Made by a program: the position numbers and the translations under genes
NCBI GenBank assembly: GCA_036244855.1
Contig: BQKZ01001574.1
Coordinates: 44,455-108,454 of the forward strand
From: Temnopleurus reevesii
Taxonomy: Eukaryota > Echinodermata > Echinoidea > Temnopleuroida > Temnopleuridae
Direction of reading: 5' to 3'
DNA length: 64,000 bases
The notes under the pieces: generated by a model
Told to the model about the DNA's origin: nothing
The model's database searches: none
The model's input: only the letters and a program-made list of their open reading frames with translations
Part shown: positions 12,906 to 24,440 of the stretch, piece after piece
Position numbering within the stretch: position 1 is the first letter of the stretch
How the letters are laid out: each line of letters opens with the position of its first letter

Positions 12906-13057
12906 GGTGCAATTTGCACCATTGGGGTGCAGCCTACGGTAGAATAGAAGCAACCTCTAGGATAGAGATATGCACCCTAGGGGTGGAGATTAGGGCGCAT
13001 ATCTCCACCCTAAAGGGCAACAGCAGCTTTACCCCTAAGGGTGCAAAATTGCAACCT
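12906..13057. mobile_element. Putative inverted-repeat element I
   Basis: The left GGTGCAATTTGCACCATTGG and the right CCCTAAGGGTGCAAAATTGC AACC are partial inverted repeats; internal GATATGCACCCTAGGGGTGG and GGCGCATATCTCCACCCTAA form another inverted pair. A related, more decayed segment occurs at 44190-44287 (ATGTACCCTTATATCTACTC and CTTAAGGGTACATATCTTAA). Confidence 0.5.
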
Positions 13058-13864
13058 AAATCATTGATGTGTAACGAAATGAAGTGTAATAGGAAATTGT
13101 GCATCAATAAAATGTATATTCAGATCGGTCTAAACGTTCAGTGTGGAGTACGATGTTTTTATAACACATTTCCTCATCAAGTTTTGGTATAAACCGAAAC
13201 GCGTCTGAACGAGAGCTAAGACTTCATACCTCCTGGCCAGATGCTGGCAGGAATATCATTGTGATGAATAGCATCCAATTTAATCCGATTTCCACCTGCT
13301 CTTTTCCATACATTCGGCCAGGAATTATCTCTATTTTTCCTGATTAACTCACCTCTTGTTTAAGTTGACTCATCGCTGTTTCGAAGCCAATAGGTTGAGG
13401 ACGTTGAAAAGATCCATACCGACTTCTAGAGTACTGTTTCTTCAGTGAATGTTACCTGTGTAGAAAAGTTGAAGGTTAATTTTATTTTTCTAACGTCTAC
13501 AGAATGTTTGGCAACACGCTGTCTGCGCAACTATAGGTTAAACTGTTGTCTTTGACAAATCCCCAACGTTAGTGTACAAAGTATACGTAATGAGTATTGA
13601 GGAGGCTACAGAGTACAGAGTACGAGTTTCTGAACAATGTTAGTGGTCCTAAAAAGGCCCTACCGAATATCGACGTTTCGATAAGTATGACCTGAGAATC
13701 AACCATATTTTACCCAATACGTTACCCCCTGTTGGACGGGCAAACGTTTGCCAAATTATAGGAAGTGTATACACAAATCACAAATAATTAGAAATATTTT
13801 TAGGTCTCCCATATTTTAACGTCTTTGGTATGTCGTGACAGGAAAGTGAACATTGGACCCGTGG

Positions 13865-13913
<49 letters not shown>

Positions 13914-15387
13914 GGCTCACTCACATATATCTCTGAAGTTCTATTGTATTTTCCGCTAATTGATTGTAGAGTTTTTCATATTTCAAAACTCATTTTCGTG
14001 GTGTTAAACGTAAAACAATTACATAACATTTTAGTAGATCAGACTACCAATGATTCTTTTATTTAAAAAAATAATAATTTGCAGAGCGGACGTTGAGTAG
14101 GAGTGTAGCTCGCTTCGTGTTTTGAAATAAATTCATCAAAGCCCCCACTGGCTTCAAATCCATACTAATCCTTATGAGACCTACTGGGAAAAGAAAAAGA
14201 TTTATTTGTCTGTCATTTCAGTGGATTCGTGGCGATTAAGAGAGTCTGTCTCCTTTGTCGATTCGATCTATCAAGCTGACTGAAAGTCATTTAACATTAA
14301 TCTTAATGAAACTCATCAGACCGAAGTCCTTACGTACCTAGTTTTCTTGGAATCATTTAAGTGGTTTTTTTTTCAGATGAATCGGGGTGATGAATTTCAA
14401 TTGCACGATGTTATAAGTAATTGTATATCGAATAAAATAATTAATGCCACTTTAAAATGCTTTGTTAGATTATCCACTTTTCTTCCATTTTGCTTTCTTA
14501 GGCATATTACGATTTGACTTGTAAACAGTAGAATAAATATATGGCTAATTCAGTTTTGTAATTCTTGTGATTTACTAGATTTTTATAGATTCCTGGCGCA
14601 AATTATGAGTGTAACGGACGTGTCAGAAGTGAATAAACGTACCTATACAAAATGTATGCCAGGAGATAACGTAATTCCATGACGCGGCCGTTGTGTGTCC
14701 CGTTAGGCACTCCCATCACGACCTGACAGACGAACAACTTTTATAGATATTTGACGCCACAATAAAAGCAAACTTGTGCCCCGACGAGCAGACCAGCAAA
14801 GGTAAAAATATTTTATAGGGTTTGTATTAGAATTGTAAGAAAAGTGGATATTCATAACACAAATTTTCGCCCTTTTTCTGCTAACCCTTCACCCACTTTT
14901 GCCTAGCTAATGGAGAATATGAATCCTCCTCTCCCACCCCTCCCACCGCCCCGAAATAAGCACACACCCTCAGTAGGGTTCCACTTAGTCCATCTACCAT
15001 CGGTTTCCTTCTGCAGGTGGCTGTCGGGAATCTTGCTGCCGAGCAAGCCTTGTGGCATGGCATTCGGCTATAGGGCACACACAATCACCCTAAGAGGTCC
15101 GCAGCGATCGAGATGAGATGACCTGAATTTGAACTTGACGGTATTCACCGATCATTTTATGGCATTCCATTCTCATTTAATGACATGAAACGTCGCCTCA
15201 TTCCCCGACAAGCTTCTGGTCACTTTCCCTAAACTCTCCCGGGACGGTGATCCCATGAATTATCTATCTTGACTTAAAGAGGTGCTCAGATCGGGCGATG
15301 TACTCTGGTGATGTTCCTCGATGCGTTTATAGAAAGTTCAGGGGCAAGTAACATGAAAGAGATATGATTAAATAATAAACACACTCC
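13058..15387. other. Non-coding except the GT run
   Basis: AT-rich sequence. 14880-15115 is more GC-rich with C-rich frames on both strands (many Pro), but no splice-linked homology is visible. Confidence 0.5.
13865..13911. repeat. GT microsatellite
   Basis: About 23 uninterrupted GT dinucleotides. Confidence 0.95.
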
Positions 15388-15487
15388 TATTAATCAATCG
15401 TATCTTTATGATACATGTTTTGCCATAGACTTACGATTGATATCAAACGACAATCGATATATAGGAAAGACTTAACTTACGGGGCCC
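15388..15487. mobile_element. Inverted-repeat mini-element, family A (copy 1, partial)
   Basis: It contains the family core (GCCATAGACTTACGATTGATAT and the rest in related form) and the partner arm with AATCAATCGTATCTTTATGA on the left. Its right end reads CTTAACTTACGGGGCCC, a decayed version of the CTTTATGTTACAGGCCCC terminus of the other copies. Confidence 0.55.
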
Positions 15488-16303
15488 AGCAGTGGAATTA
15501 CGTTGAAGCGAATTTTGTAAAGGTGGCTTTGATAAAAAGAAAAATCGGTGATATTCCTTTAAAAAAATTCCCAATATGTGTAATGTCTGTGGGTTTGTTT
15601 AGCGTTAGTGTGCGTTACCTAGTTTATGTAAATGTCTTCGTGGATACGTATACTTCAGGCTATGTTAAGTGTGTTTATTTGCACGCATAGAATGTGTACA
15701 GACATTTTTTAAAACTTTATTTTAGCATATGTCCCTACCAATAGTTATTGTATCTTAATTGTCAGGGTATTTAACAATGAAGGCCATCGTCATCTGTTCA
15801 GCAAAAACGATGATATATTGGGAAATACATGAAAGGAAAATAATGCTTAAAACAGTAATATGTCGATGTCTAGTTAACAAATGTACACAACATTAAAAGA
15901 GATAAAGAAGGAAGAAGAATATGCTTTCAAGTTTTCTTGAAAACAAAACAACATTGCGTCTGTCTTTATCTTTTCATACATATCGGCAAATCTCACATGC
16001 AGATATCACTTGTAATTTTTACATGACTCAAGTCAGTTGAAAAATTAAATCTTACATGTACAGGAGCAAGACCTTTTTGTTCGTAAATTTGAATTTCTGC
16101 ATGCATATGTTTACTTATAAACGTTAAAAATATATTCTTAGAACACTCGTCTAAATATAGATATAGTATAAATCCAGTATCATTATAAAGAGGGTAAACC
16201 TGACAATTTCATTAAGTGCTGAGTTTGACTTATGTCAGATGCCATGCGCATCTCTACCTCGTTACCAAATCCTTCCCGGAATGCTCCCGATGCCATACAT
16301 CTT

Positions 16304-16560
16304 AAGGTCGACTCACACCTTTGCGTTTTTAGCCTGCGTCTGCGCAGCATTTGTGAAAATTAAATACACTCCCTGAACACACAGTATACGCTGATCAGCA
16401 TGATCAGACGACGGACTGACGTTCGGCTTGCGCTCAAGGAGCGTACGCCGAGCGGCAGTTCAACGTATGACCTGTGTCTACGTGCGTCCAGGGAGCGTTT
16501 TTCATTTTCAAAAACGCTGTGCTGACGCAGACTGAAAACGCAAAGGTGTGAGTCTGCCTT
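16304..16560. mobile_element. Palindromic mini-element, family B (copy 1)
   Basis: About 257 bases that fold on themselves end to end. The left arm has GACTCACACCTTTGCGTTTT then AGCCTGCGTCTGCGCAGC; the right arm has GCTGACGCAGACTGAAAACG then CAAAGGTGTGAGTCTGCC. Inside is a second palindrome around ACGTTCGGCTTGCGCTCAAG and GAGCGTACGCCGAGCG. There is no protein-coding capacity. Confidence 0.75.
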
Positions 16561-16674
16561 TATACGAGTGATGTTTTCAGACTCGTAACATAGATATGAC
16601 AACATACAATAGATGCACATCATGCACAGATAAAAGATTACAACAACTACTCTTAATCTTGTCTGATCAGTTGG

Positions 16675-16789
16675 TATGTAACATAAAACAAGTTTGCGAT
16701 AAATCGAAAAGTTTAGTACATGATTTGCCATAGACTTGTGATTGATATCAATCGTACGATTGATTGGAAAGCTTTATGTTACAGGCCCC
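16675..16789. mobile_element. Inverted-repeat mini-element, family A (copy 2)
   Basis: The left end TATGTAACATAAAACAAG and the right end GCTTTATGTTACAGGCCCC are inverted repeats. The interior has TTTGCCATAGACTTGTGATT and several ATCGAT-like palindromes. It has no coding capacity, so it is a non-autonomous (MITE-like) element. Confidence 0.65.
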
Positions 16790-17958
16790 GGCACTTGCTC
16801 CCATTCCAGTTGTAGCAATTTAGGCTGTCTTCTTCTTCTTCCGAGTGGGATTTTGCTTCCAAAACAAACGTCAAAAACACCATACGCCCTGCATCAATCT
16901 TCAGGGACTCCGTTCCGTCTCCATGTGCAGGACTTTGTACACTCTTGTAAGCCCCATGAATCAACTACGATAGATCAAAGGTCAAAAATGGAGAAATATT
17001 TCATATTCATTTCTTGAAATTATCGTCGAAATATGCGCATTTAAGGCGAGCCCAGACAACAGGTGGCCCGTATGGTTTTATCAAATAGCTTTTGTTTGGT
17101 AAGAAGATGGCGGAGGTCCAGTTTGTCTCACTGGTAATCCCCTCCTAAAACCGCGGGAAAGAAGAGTGCTAAGATTTGCACGTATGCGTCAGTTTGCATG
17201 AGAAATGTTCATCCTTTTGTCACTAATCGAGGAGGGTGTGTAACTGATGATGCTATCTTGATGAATCAGTGGTAACTCCGTTTTTGTCAGGTTCTGGACG
17301 TTCTGTCACCTCTCCTCGCCCAGGTGACAACCGATTCTCAGGAACTGCATCAAAGTCCTGGTCCTGGTACTGTCACTGTAAACAACTTCCATTTAAGTAT
17401 CAACAATATATACATGAACACAAAAGAAATTCACATCCTTCTTATTTTGCAGAAAAAAATTGAACCAGAGTCGCACCTGGGACTTTCTTTGGTGACCGTG
17501 AAGGTATTGTGACTGCTTGAATGAAGTTTATATTGTTCCAGTCTTTAGTCACTTCTGCTCACAATGTATACAGTATTCCTCTTGCCATATGGGCAATTTC
17601 AAACTCTGCCACGTTCAAAAGAAAAACTTTTACCTTTTACCCTAGTAATCTAATAGTTTTCTTTTTTGTTCTCACTGTTAAATTGTAAAGCGCTATAATG
17701 CTCTTAGCTTACCGCTATAGAATTAAATATAAATTAACGTTAATTTATAGTATATCTTAGGAGCAAGGAATCTTAATTGTGACATATTGTATTGTATTCC
17801 ATCTTATAACAGTGTAGAATATTTATGCTCGTGCTCTCTCGCCTTCTTTTAAAATTTATGAATTACATTACAACCCACAGCTCCACCGATGTCCCTGGCG
17901 GACATTCATTGGTCATGAACTTACCTTTTATGACATTCCCTGAATGCCAAAGAACTCT

Positions 17959-18207
17959 GCACTATGAGCCGAAGGAACAAAGGACTGGGACAAAATAAAT
18001 AAATTCAATCGAAGTACTCACAGTAGCTAGAGCCTCGAGGCACACTATAAAGAAATGGCTTTCCATCTCATTCTGTGGAGAAATGTCGCAAAAGTGTTGG
18101 TGAATGAAAATGGAAACTGCCTTGTTTTGTTTTTATCTAGTTATTGCGAAAGATTTAATGAAGTTGTTTATTTTGTCCCAATCATTTGTCCCTCCTGCTC
18201 ACAATGC
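17959..18207. mobile_element. Inverted-repeat element O
   Basis: The left arm GCACTATGAGCCGAAGGAAC and AAAGGACTGGGACAAAATAA; the right arm TTATTTTGTCCCAATCATTT and GTCCCTCCTGCTCACAATGC. A one-arm relative (CACTGTGAGCAGAAGGGACA, AGGCCTGGGACAAAGTAACC) lies at 44978-45021 and another at 17534-17571. Confidence 0.6.
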
Positions 18208-18504
18208 TGGGGTAAATTACGCTCGAAAATTTGTAGGTAAACGCGAACAGGCCATCCACGAGTTTAGTCCCATACATCAGCTTTCGTGCAGGTGCGTCGG
18301 ATCGTTTTCGTTCAAGTACGTTACACATTTCGTAATCTTGATCGTGTTGATGTATATTTCATCCACCTGTTCTGCGTGTTTCAACCCAGTCACACAAAGG
18401 TATATCTAGAACCATGGAATCCATGCTACTATCATTCAGATTCCTACACGTCCACGCGCTGTCTCTATTTCTGCGATGCATACAGCTGCGCCTGAAAAGG
18501 ATGT

Positions 18505-18656
18505 GATCCCCAGCCCGAAATGTAACTAAGTTTGTAGAAAATGTTAAGTTATGTTATTTGTAAATTGCAAATTGTTAAAATTGTACAGCGCATAGAGAAT
18601 TCCTATGTTTTATTATGCGCTTTATAAATATTGGATTATTATCATTATTATTATAA
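18505..18656 (+). mobile_element. Retroposon 3' end with TTATTATC tail
   Basis: AAATTGTACAGCGCATAGAG, TTTTATTATGCGCTTTATAA and then ATTATTATCATTATTATTAT form the GCGCTT(A/T)ATA plus triplet-tail signature shared by the SINEs in this window. Upstream sequence is not recognisable. Confidence 0.55.
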
Positions 18657-21624
18657 ATGTACACAGTCGTGAATTATTCAAAATCTTTCACGTACATGTA
18701 TATATTTTACACTCAGGCAAAATGATTTAATTTCTACATTTTATAGATTTTACTTTACATAACACTTCAATATTCATCATTGCGAAATGGATGATAAAGC
18801 GTCGATGGTCTTAAAATAAAATTCGTTGAAAGAGCTTGTATGTGAGGTCCTTGCTACACCAATCGTAAACTAAGACCCCCTTAATATGATGCCAGATTAC
18901 TATATCACCAATATCTGCAATGCCATTGTATTTCCTTGACAAGTATCAGAGACACATATCATTCCCTTTCAAAAACACCTCATTTCCATTCAAATGAATT
19001 GAAATAACCTCCCGACATTTTCCTTCATCAGGACTGGTATATGGGTTCTCTTCCATTTCTGTGTTTCTGGGCAGATGAATTTGTGGAGTTGAGTTAATCA
19101 ATGGGGCTCATGATCTGTTGCATGTGCTAGATAAATGCTTAGGATAGGCGTATTAAAAAAAAAACATCCAAAGCATTGACAAGACGATCCGCCAAAAATG
19201 GAAACTTAAACACATAAAATAAAATAAAATTGGTAAATAAGTAAAAAAGAAAAAAAAACATAAATACATTGACTTTTCATAATATTGTTTTTGTTTGTCT
19301 TTCTTTTCTTCGTTTTTTTTTTTTTACTTTCTAACCTACAAGAAAATTAAAGAACACGGGGACTAATGATATGCCATCTAAACGAGAACCATTGTGTGAC
19401 TGGAGCCAACAATTCAAATCAAATCGACCTATTTCATACCCTTCACGACATCTTGGACACTGACAGTATTTGACATAAATAAAAACGGAGCAGCCCTCGC
19501 AATAGAAACAACTTCATGTTTCGATTTACTTGTCATATATCGCTAATCCGTGTGTGGTATTATGAGATATATAAACACCATAGTTACCTTATAAATATGT
19601 AAAAACTTTAGTGGTCTTTAAACCTTTGAATGAGAGGGCTGAGTGAGGGCTGCTAAGATACCCAAAATGTATTATATATAAGCCTTATGTCAAATGGGAA
19701 CATCTTTATGGTCGCGTGTGTTACAGCGGACGAATAAGTTTCTTTCTTCTTTTTTTTTACTTTAAGCGCTATGATTAACGTATGCATTTTAAAACTTTTT
19801 TACATTTTTAGTTGGAGGTAAACGAATTGGAAATAAAATATTTGGTTGTTCTCCACTAACCAGCCCCAAGACAATGCCCAATAAATAATTTTGTTTGTTA
19901 TTCATTTTTTACTTTTCGTAAGCAAAAAAAAATAAACATTCTGAATTTGTTTATAGTATTGTGAAATACAATCTGAAATTTTCCTTGTTCATTTCTTTCT
20001 TAAACTAAATCAAGTCTTTTTTTTAAGATAAACCAAATTTGTTTTAAAAAAATCCACCCACATACACTTTCTTTGAAATGATATTTATCTCGCAATTAAA
20101 GCTTTTCCCCTGCGCGTAAATAACTGACATAACGGGTCCCATCGCTTATTGCATTACCCTACTCGTTGTCTAATTATAAGTGTAATTGACTAATTATGCA
20201 ATTGTAATAAGATAACTTGTGACCTGAAATCTAGGAACCCCCTTACCCCTGGTGCAAAGGCGATGTTTCCAAGAATGGACAAGTGTTTAGGGTTAGTGAC
20301 ATTTTCGAACCCATCACAATAATCCTTGAGGGTATATTAAGAAAAATATTATTTAATTAGGTTATGACGTTCTACAGCTTCAGTTTACCAACATTGTTTA
20401 CTCTTTTGTATTTCTAATTATTTCATTCTCAAAATGGAAATGTGCACATCTGTGCAATTTCTATTTACTGTTGGTTACTGATAAAAAGCTGGTAATTATA
20501 TCTAGCTTATTTGTTTTTGTAATTTGTAATTTTAGTATTGAATGTGGTATTCTTGCAGCTGATAGTGGCTAATTCAATAAAGCATTTAAGTGTAATCGCG
20601 TTTCATTTTTGCTTTTTAAGGATTGATTTTCCATGATCAAATGTATTCGTTTGAAGAAAAAAATCACAATTTTCATGACATATTGTTATTTTCTCCTAAT
20701 GCAAGAGTAGTACTAATATATTTCTTATTCATCTACACCATCTCCAATCCTTCCTCTACCTTACATGTTTTAATATTCGATTTATTTTATTCAAATCTCT
20801 TCCCTCTGTTATCTCTTAGTCCCACACATTCATTTACCAGTATGGGGGAACGGTTACGTACGTCGAGTGGCACACACAAGTTTCTTTTGAAAAGAGATTC
20901 ATGTCAGACGTAATTGGTTATTATCACCCTCTCAGCTCAGCCTAATGAGATAATGTGCGAGATGGTCCTAGTGATTTTATCCAGGTTACTTCAGCCGGCT
21001 CAATATAAACAACAAGAAAGTATGATCCCCCTCAGTTATGAAGTAGCATGAATGTTTAATCTGTATCTCTGATACCATTTCTATACGATATAAGTCCTTT
21101 ATACGATAAGTGAAATAAATTGATCTTCATTCTTTAATTGCTATGTCCAGTAACAACCTTTTATTTATTATCATTTTAGCATATTTTTGTCATTTGGTTA
21201 GTTTATGTGTGAAAATCTATATGATCATTATGTAATGCGTAAGTGCAAATGAATACTGATAATTTGGAAACAGCTTGATACAGTTTCATTAGCATTCAAA
21301 TACCAAAATTATAATTACTGATAAATATGAACAAATGGCAACAATGAACAAAGCCAGAAACATTTAAGAAAATGTGAAATTACTTTTTTTCCTTTGACGT
21401 GTGTTCACTCGGGTATTAATCCTTGATTCATATTTACTTTTACACGAATTCTAGCCAGATGTTTAAAGGGCATTACTGCATATTTGCGCTGCTGGAATCT
21501 CTCTTCTCAAGAACGTGCGTTACTTTGCATGAAGGGGCGCTTACTTATTTGTTGTGTTTAGAATGGAAAGTGCCTGGGAGGGGAGAAGAAAGTGTGGGCC
21601 TCGTTTTCACAGAGGCCTAATTAT
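18657..21624. other. Non-coding, no recognised feature
   Basis: Very AT-rich with A and T homopolymers (19160, 19250, 19312, 19745). The frames at 20623-20913 and 21423-21620 are not protein-like. Confidence 0.6.
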
Positions 21625-22131
21625 CAGGGAAGTCACACCTACAGGCTGATCACAACCCGAATCTTAAATTCGAACTATGAATGATTAATTCATGTCTTGT
21701 ATAATCAATGAATTTGTACAATTGAGATTGGAATAATTATATTGATACATCATATTTCAAAAAGAATAAGACAGTAATAATTAAAATTTTGTCGATTTAT
21801 TCTTATTTATTGTTTTATTTATTTATTTGCCACACATGGGGTGGAACACCCTCCTCAGCCATAATTCTGTTCTTCTGAGGGGTCCAAAACAAGTATTGAA
21901 CACAATATGATATATTTCCATAAATTTAATTTTGTCACGGGATAATACATCCGTACGTCATGTATTGAGCTGGCGGAAAATACAATCGCAAGCCGGTCCT
22001 GATTTCTATAGCATTAGAAAGGAGCATTGAATTGGTGTTCAAGTTAGTTTTACGAAAATGTATACCATGTTTAATGCGGTTTGAGAACAGGTTGGTGACA
22101 ATCTGTTGGTGTGACTGCCCTATTAGCTAGG
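21625..22131. mobile_element. Inverted-repeat element F (copy 2, longer, with internal insertion)
   Basis: The ends AGGGAAGTCACACCTACAGG and GGTTGGTGACAATCTGTTGG followed by TGTGACTGCCCT match copy 1. It is about 285 bases longer, and the extra part includes TTATTTATTTATTTGCCACA and the CCTCCTCAGCC region near 21850, which looks like a retroposon tail in minus orientation. The right internal block (GCAAGCCGGTCCTGATTTCT, GGAGCATTGAATTGGTGTTC) recurs at 58465-58530. Confidence 0.62.
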
Positions 22132-23340
22132 GGCTGAGCCGCGCTATGGTTTGGGGTACACGTAGTTAATAGATGTTACTGTCACGTCCCCTAATTGAAA
22201 TTGATCGGCGCGAGGAGAGATAACATTCCCGTTAGCAATGTTAGCTGACCGGCCGGACAAATCGAATGTTTTGTGAAGGGTCGTTGAGCTCATGATAATG
22301 TTCTATATTTCGAATTTAAGCCAGGGTCGTATAGAATATAGAAATAGACATTCCACTTACTGAGTGGGTTCACTTTGACTCTTGCCACCTCATCCCCTCC
22401 CCCACCCAATTTGCAAATGAGGTACACATTTTGCAACCTAACCAAATGTCCGCTTGACCAAGAAAGTCAGAGTTAAGAACCTTAAGATGTTATATTTTTC
22501 TTCTACTTTCTTTATTCCGTCGGCATTCTTGTTAGGTTGGGGGTAAACGGGTCCACCCATTGCCCCCCCCCCACCCCCCATATCGTAGATACGAATCTAA
22601 AGTTTAAAATAAATTAGCTTATTATCCTTGTGTTTTAATATATTTTCCTAATCTCACAACTTTTTGGATATTTTGTATTAGATTACAGCTATGGAATGTC
22701 TCACTTTTTTTTCTATTTATCTGTCATATTACTTTAAAATTGTCCTTTTTATTTTATCAGCTCCTCATATTGCTTTAGCATAGGCCTTCACAAAGCTTTA
22801 AGAAATGGTAACCCTTCTATCAAAATATCGAATCTACCTTGACATATTTTAATAAAACATTGGACTTCTACGGTGGCAAATGAATAGCACGTGCTTCAAA
22901 CAACATTCATGATAAAGATCACAATATTTCACTCAACTAGGCGGCCTTAATTATCTTAACACATCTTAAAACATGCGTGCACCATTGGAAGACCCCTCTA
23001 TTTACAGCATATCGAGACTAAACACATAGGAAGACCATCCCCACTTGTTATGTATGTGTATGAGCAGATATCTTATCGATTATTGGTCTATGTTGTCCCT
23101 AATGGCGTAGCGATGTTATACTCTCGCGCAGAAATAGGTTACGGGCATCGAAGCAAAAAATCAATAACGACCCTTGCAATAGCGGCTTGTTGGGTGACAG
23201 GTGTAACGGAGTGTGGGTGGTAACATTTACGTAATTAATTAAAAACTTAGGAGGTATCGTGTTTGTCTAGACGCGTCTAGCTTGGGGATAATTAGGGACA
23301 GACGCTCCGGGTCACATAATCGTACTATCGACCGGAAAAC
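22132..23340. other. Non-coding, no recognised feature
   Basis: AT-rich with a C-run near 22564. No exon or repeat unit is evident before the tandem array. Confidence 0.6.
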
Positions 23341-24440
23341 CCCTGGCTTCGGTTCATGTCTAACTACACTATGTGCTAGGCAGATAGAGGTGAATCCCCC
23401 CACTTTGAATGTAGAGATTAACAGTAACGAATTAAGGACAGGTGATTAATAGTAACGAATTAAAGACTGGTTTTAGTTCATGTGTTACTACACTGTGTAT
23501 TGAACAGATAGGTGAATCCCCTATTTTAAATAGAGAGATAGTAACGAATTCAGAACAGCTGATAGTTTGTAATGTGGTGTAATAGTTTCTACTTATGGTG
23601 TAAATAGATAAATTGTATGAACTACAGATACGAATTAAGAAATGGCTTCGGTTCATGTCTAACTATACTATGTACTGAATAGATATATGTGAATCCCCTA
23701 CTTTGAATGTTGAGATTAATAGTAACGAATTAGGGACTGGCTTCGGTTCATGTCTAACATGTCTAACTACACTGTGCACTGAATAGATAGATGTGAATCC
23801 CCTACTTTGAATGTTGAGATTAATAGTAACGAATTAGGGACTGGCTTCGGTTCATGTCTAACATGTCAAACTACACTGTGCACTAAATAGATACATGTGA
23901 ATCCCCTACTTTGAATGTTGAGATTAATATTAAGGAATTAAGAACAGCTGACAGTTTACACTTCAAGGTGTAATAGACTACCTATATACTGTGCACTGGA
24001 AAGATTGGTGAATACGCTTCTTCCAACAGATAGTAACGAATTAAGGACAGGTGATTAATAGTAACGAATTAAAGACTGGCTTTAGTTCACGTGTTACTAC
24101 ACTGTGTATTGAACAGATAGGTGAATCCCCTATTTTAAATAGAGAGATAGTAACGAATTCAGAACAGCTGATAGTTTGTAATGTGGTGTAATAGTTTCTA
24201 CTTATGGTGTAAATAGATAAATTGGAAGAACTACTGGATCTTTGTGGATACAAAAATGAATTAAGGACTGACTTCGGTTCATGTCTAACTACACTGTGCA
24301 TTGAACAGTTAGATGAATCCCCTATTTTAAATAGAGAGATTAATAGTAACGAAATCAGAACAGCTGATAGTTTCTACATATGGTGTAAATAGATAAATTG
24401 TAAGATGTAAGAACTATTGGATCTTTGCGGGTACAAAAAT
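23341..24440. repeat. Complex tandem array (about 100-bp units in a 610-bp higher-order duplication)
   Basis: Recurrent blocks are AGTAACGAATTAAGGACTGG, CTTCGGTTCATGTCTAAC, CTACACTGTGCACTGAATAG and GTGAATCCCCTACTTTGAAT. Units starting near 23643, 23741 and 23844 are 98-103 bases long. A segment at 23436-23625 recurs almost unchanged at 24045-24235, an offset of about 609. Minus-strand short ORFs repeat with the units and are by-products. Confidence 0.85.

Noticed and set aside
23432..24301. Two minus-strand ORFs sharing an identical stretch of peptide
   Set aside because: The identity is explained by the DNA-level higher-order duplication; the peptide has no family features.
23341..24440. 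Possible CRISPR array
   Set aside because: Repeats are long, adjacent and diverged, with no constant short repeat and unique spacer pattern, and the DNA is eukaryotic.
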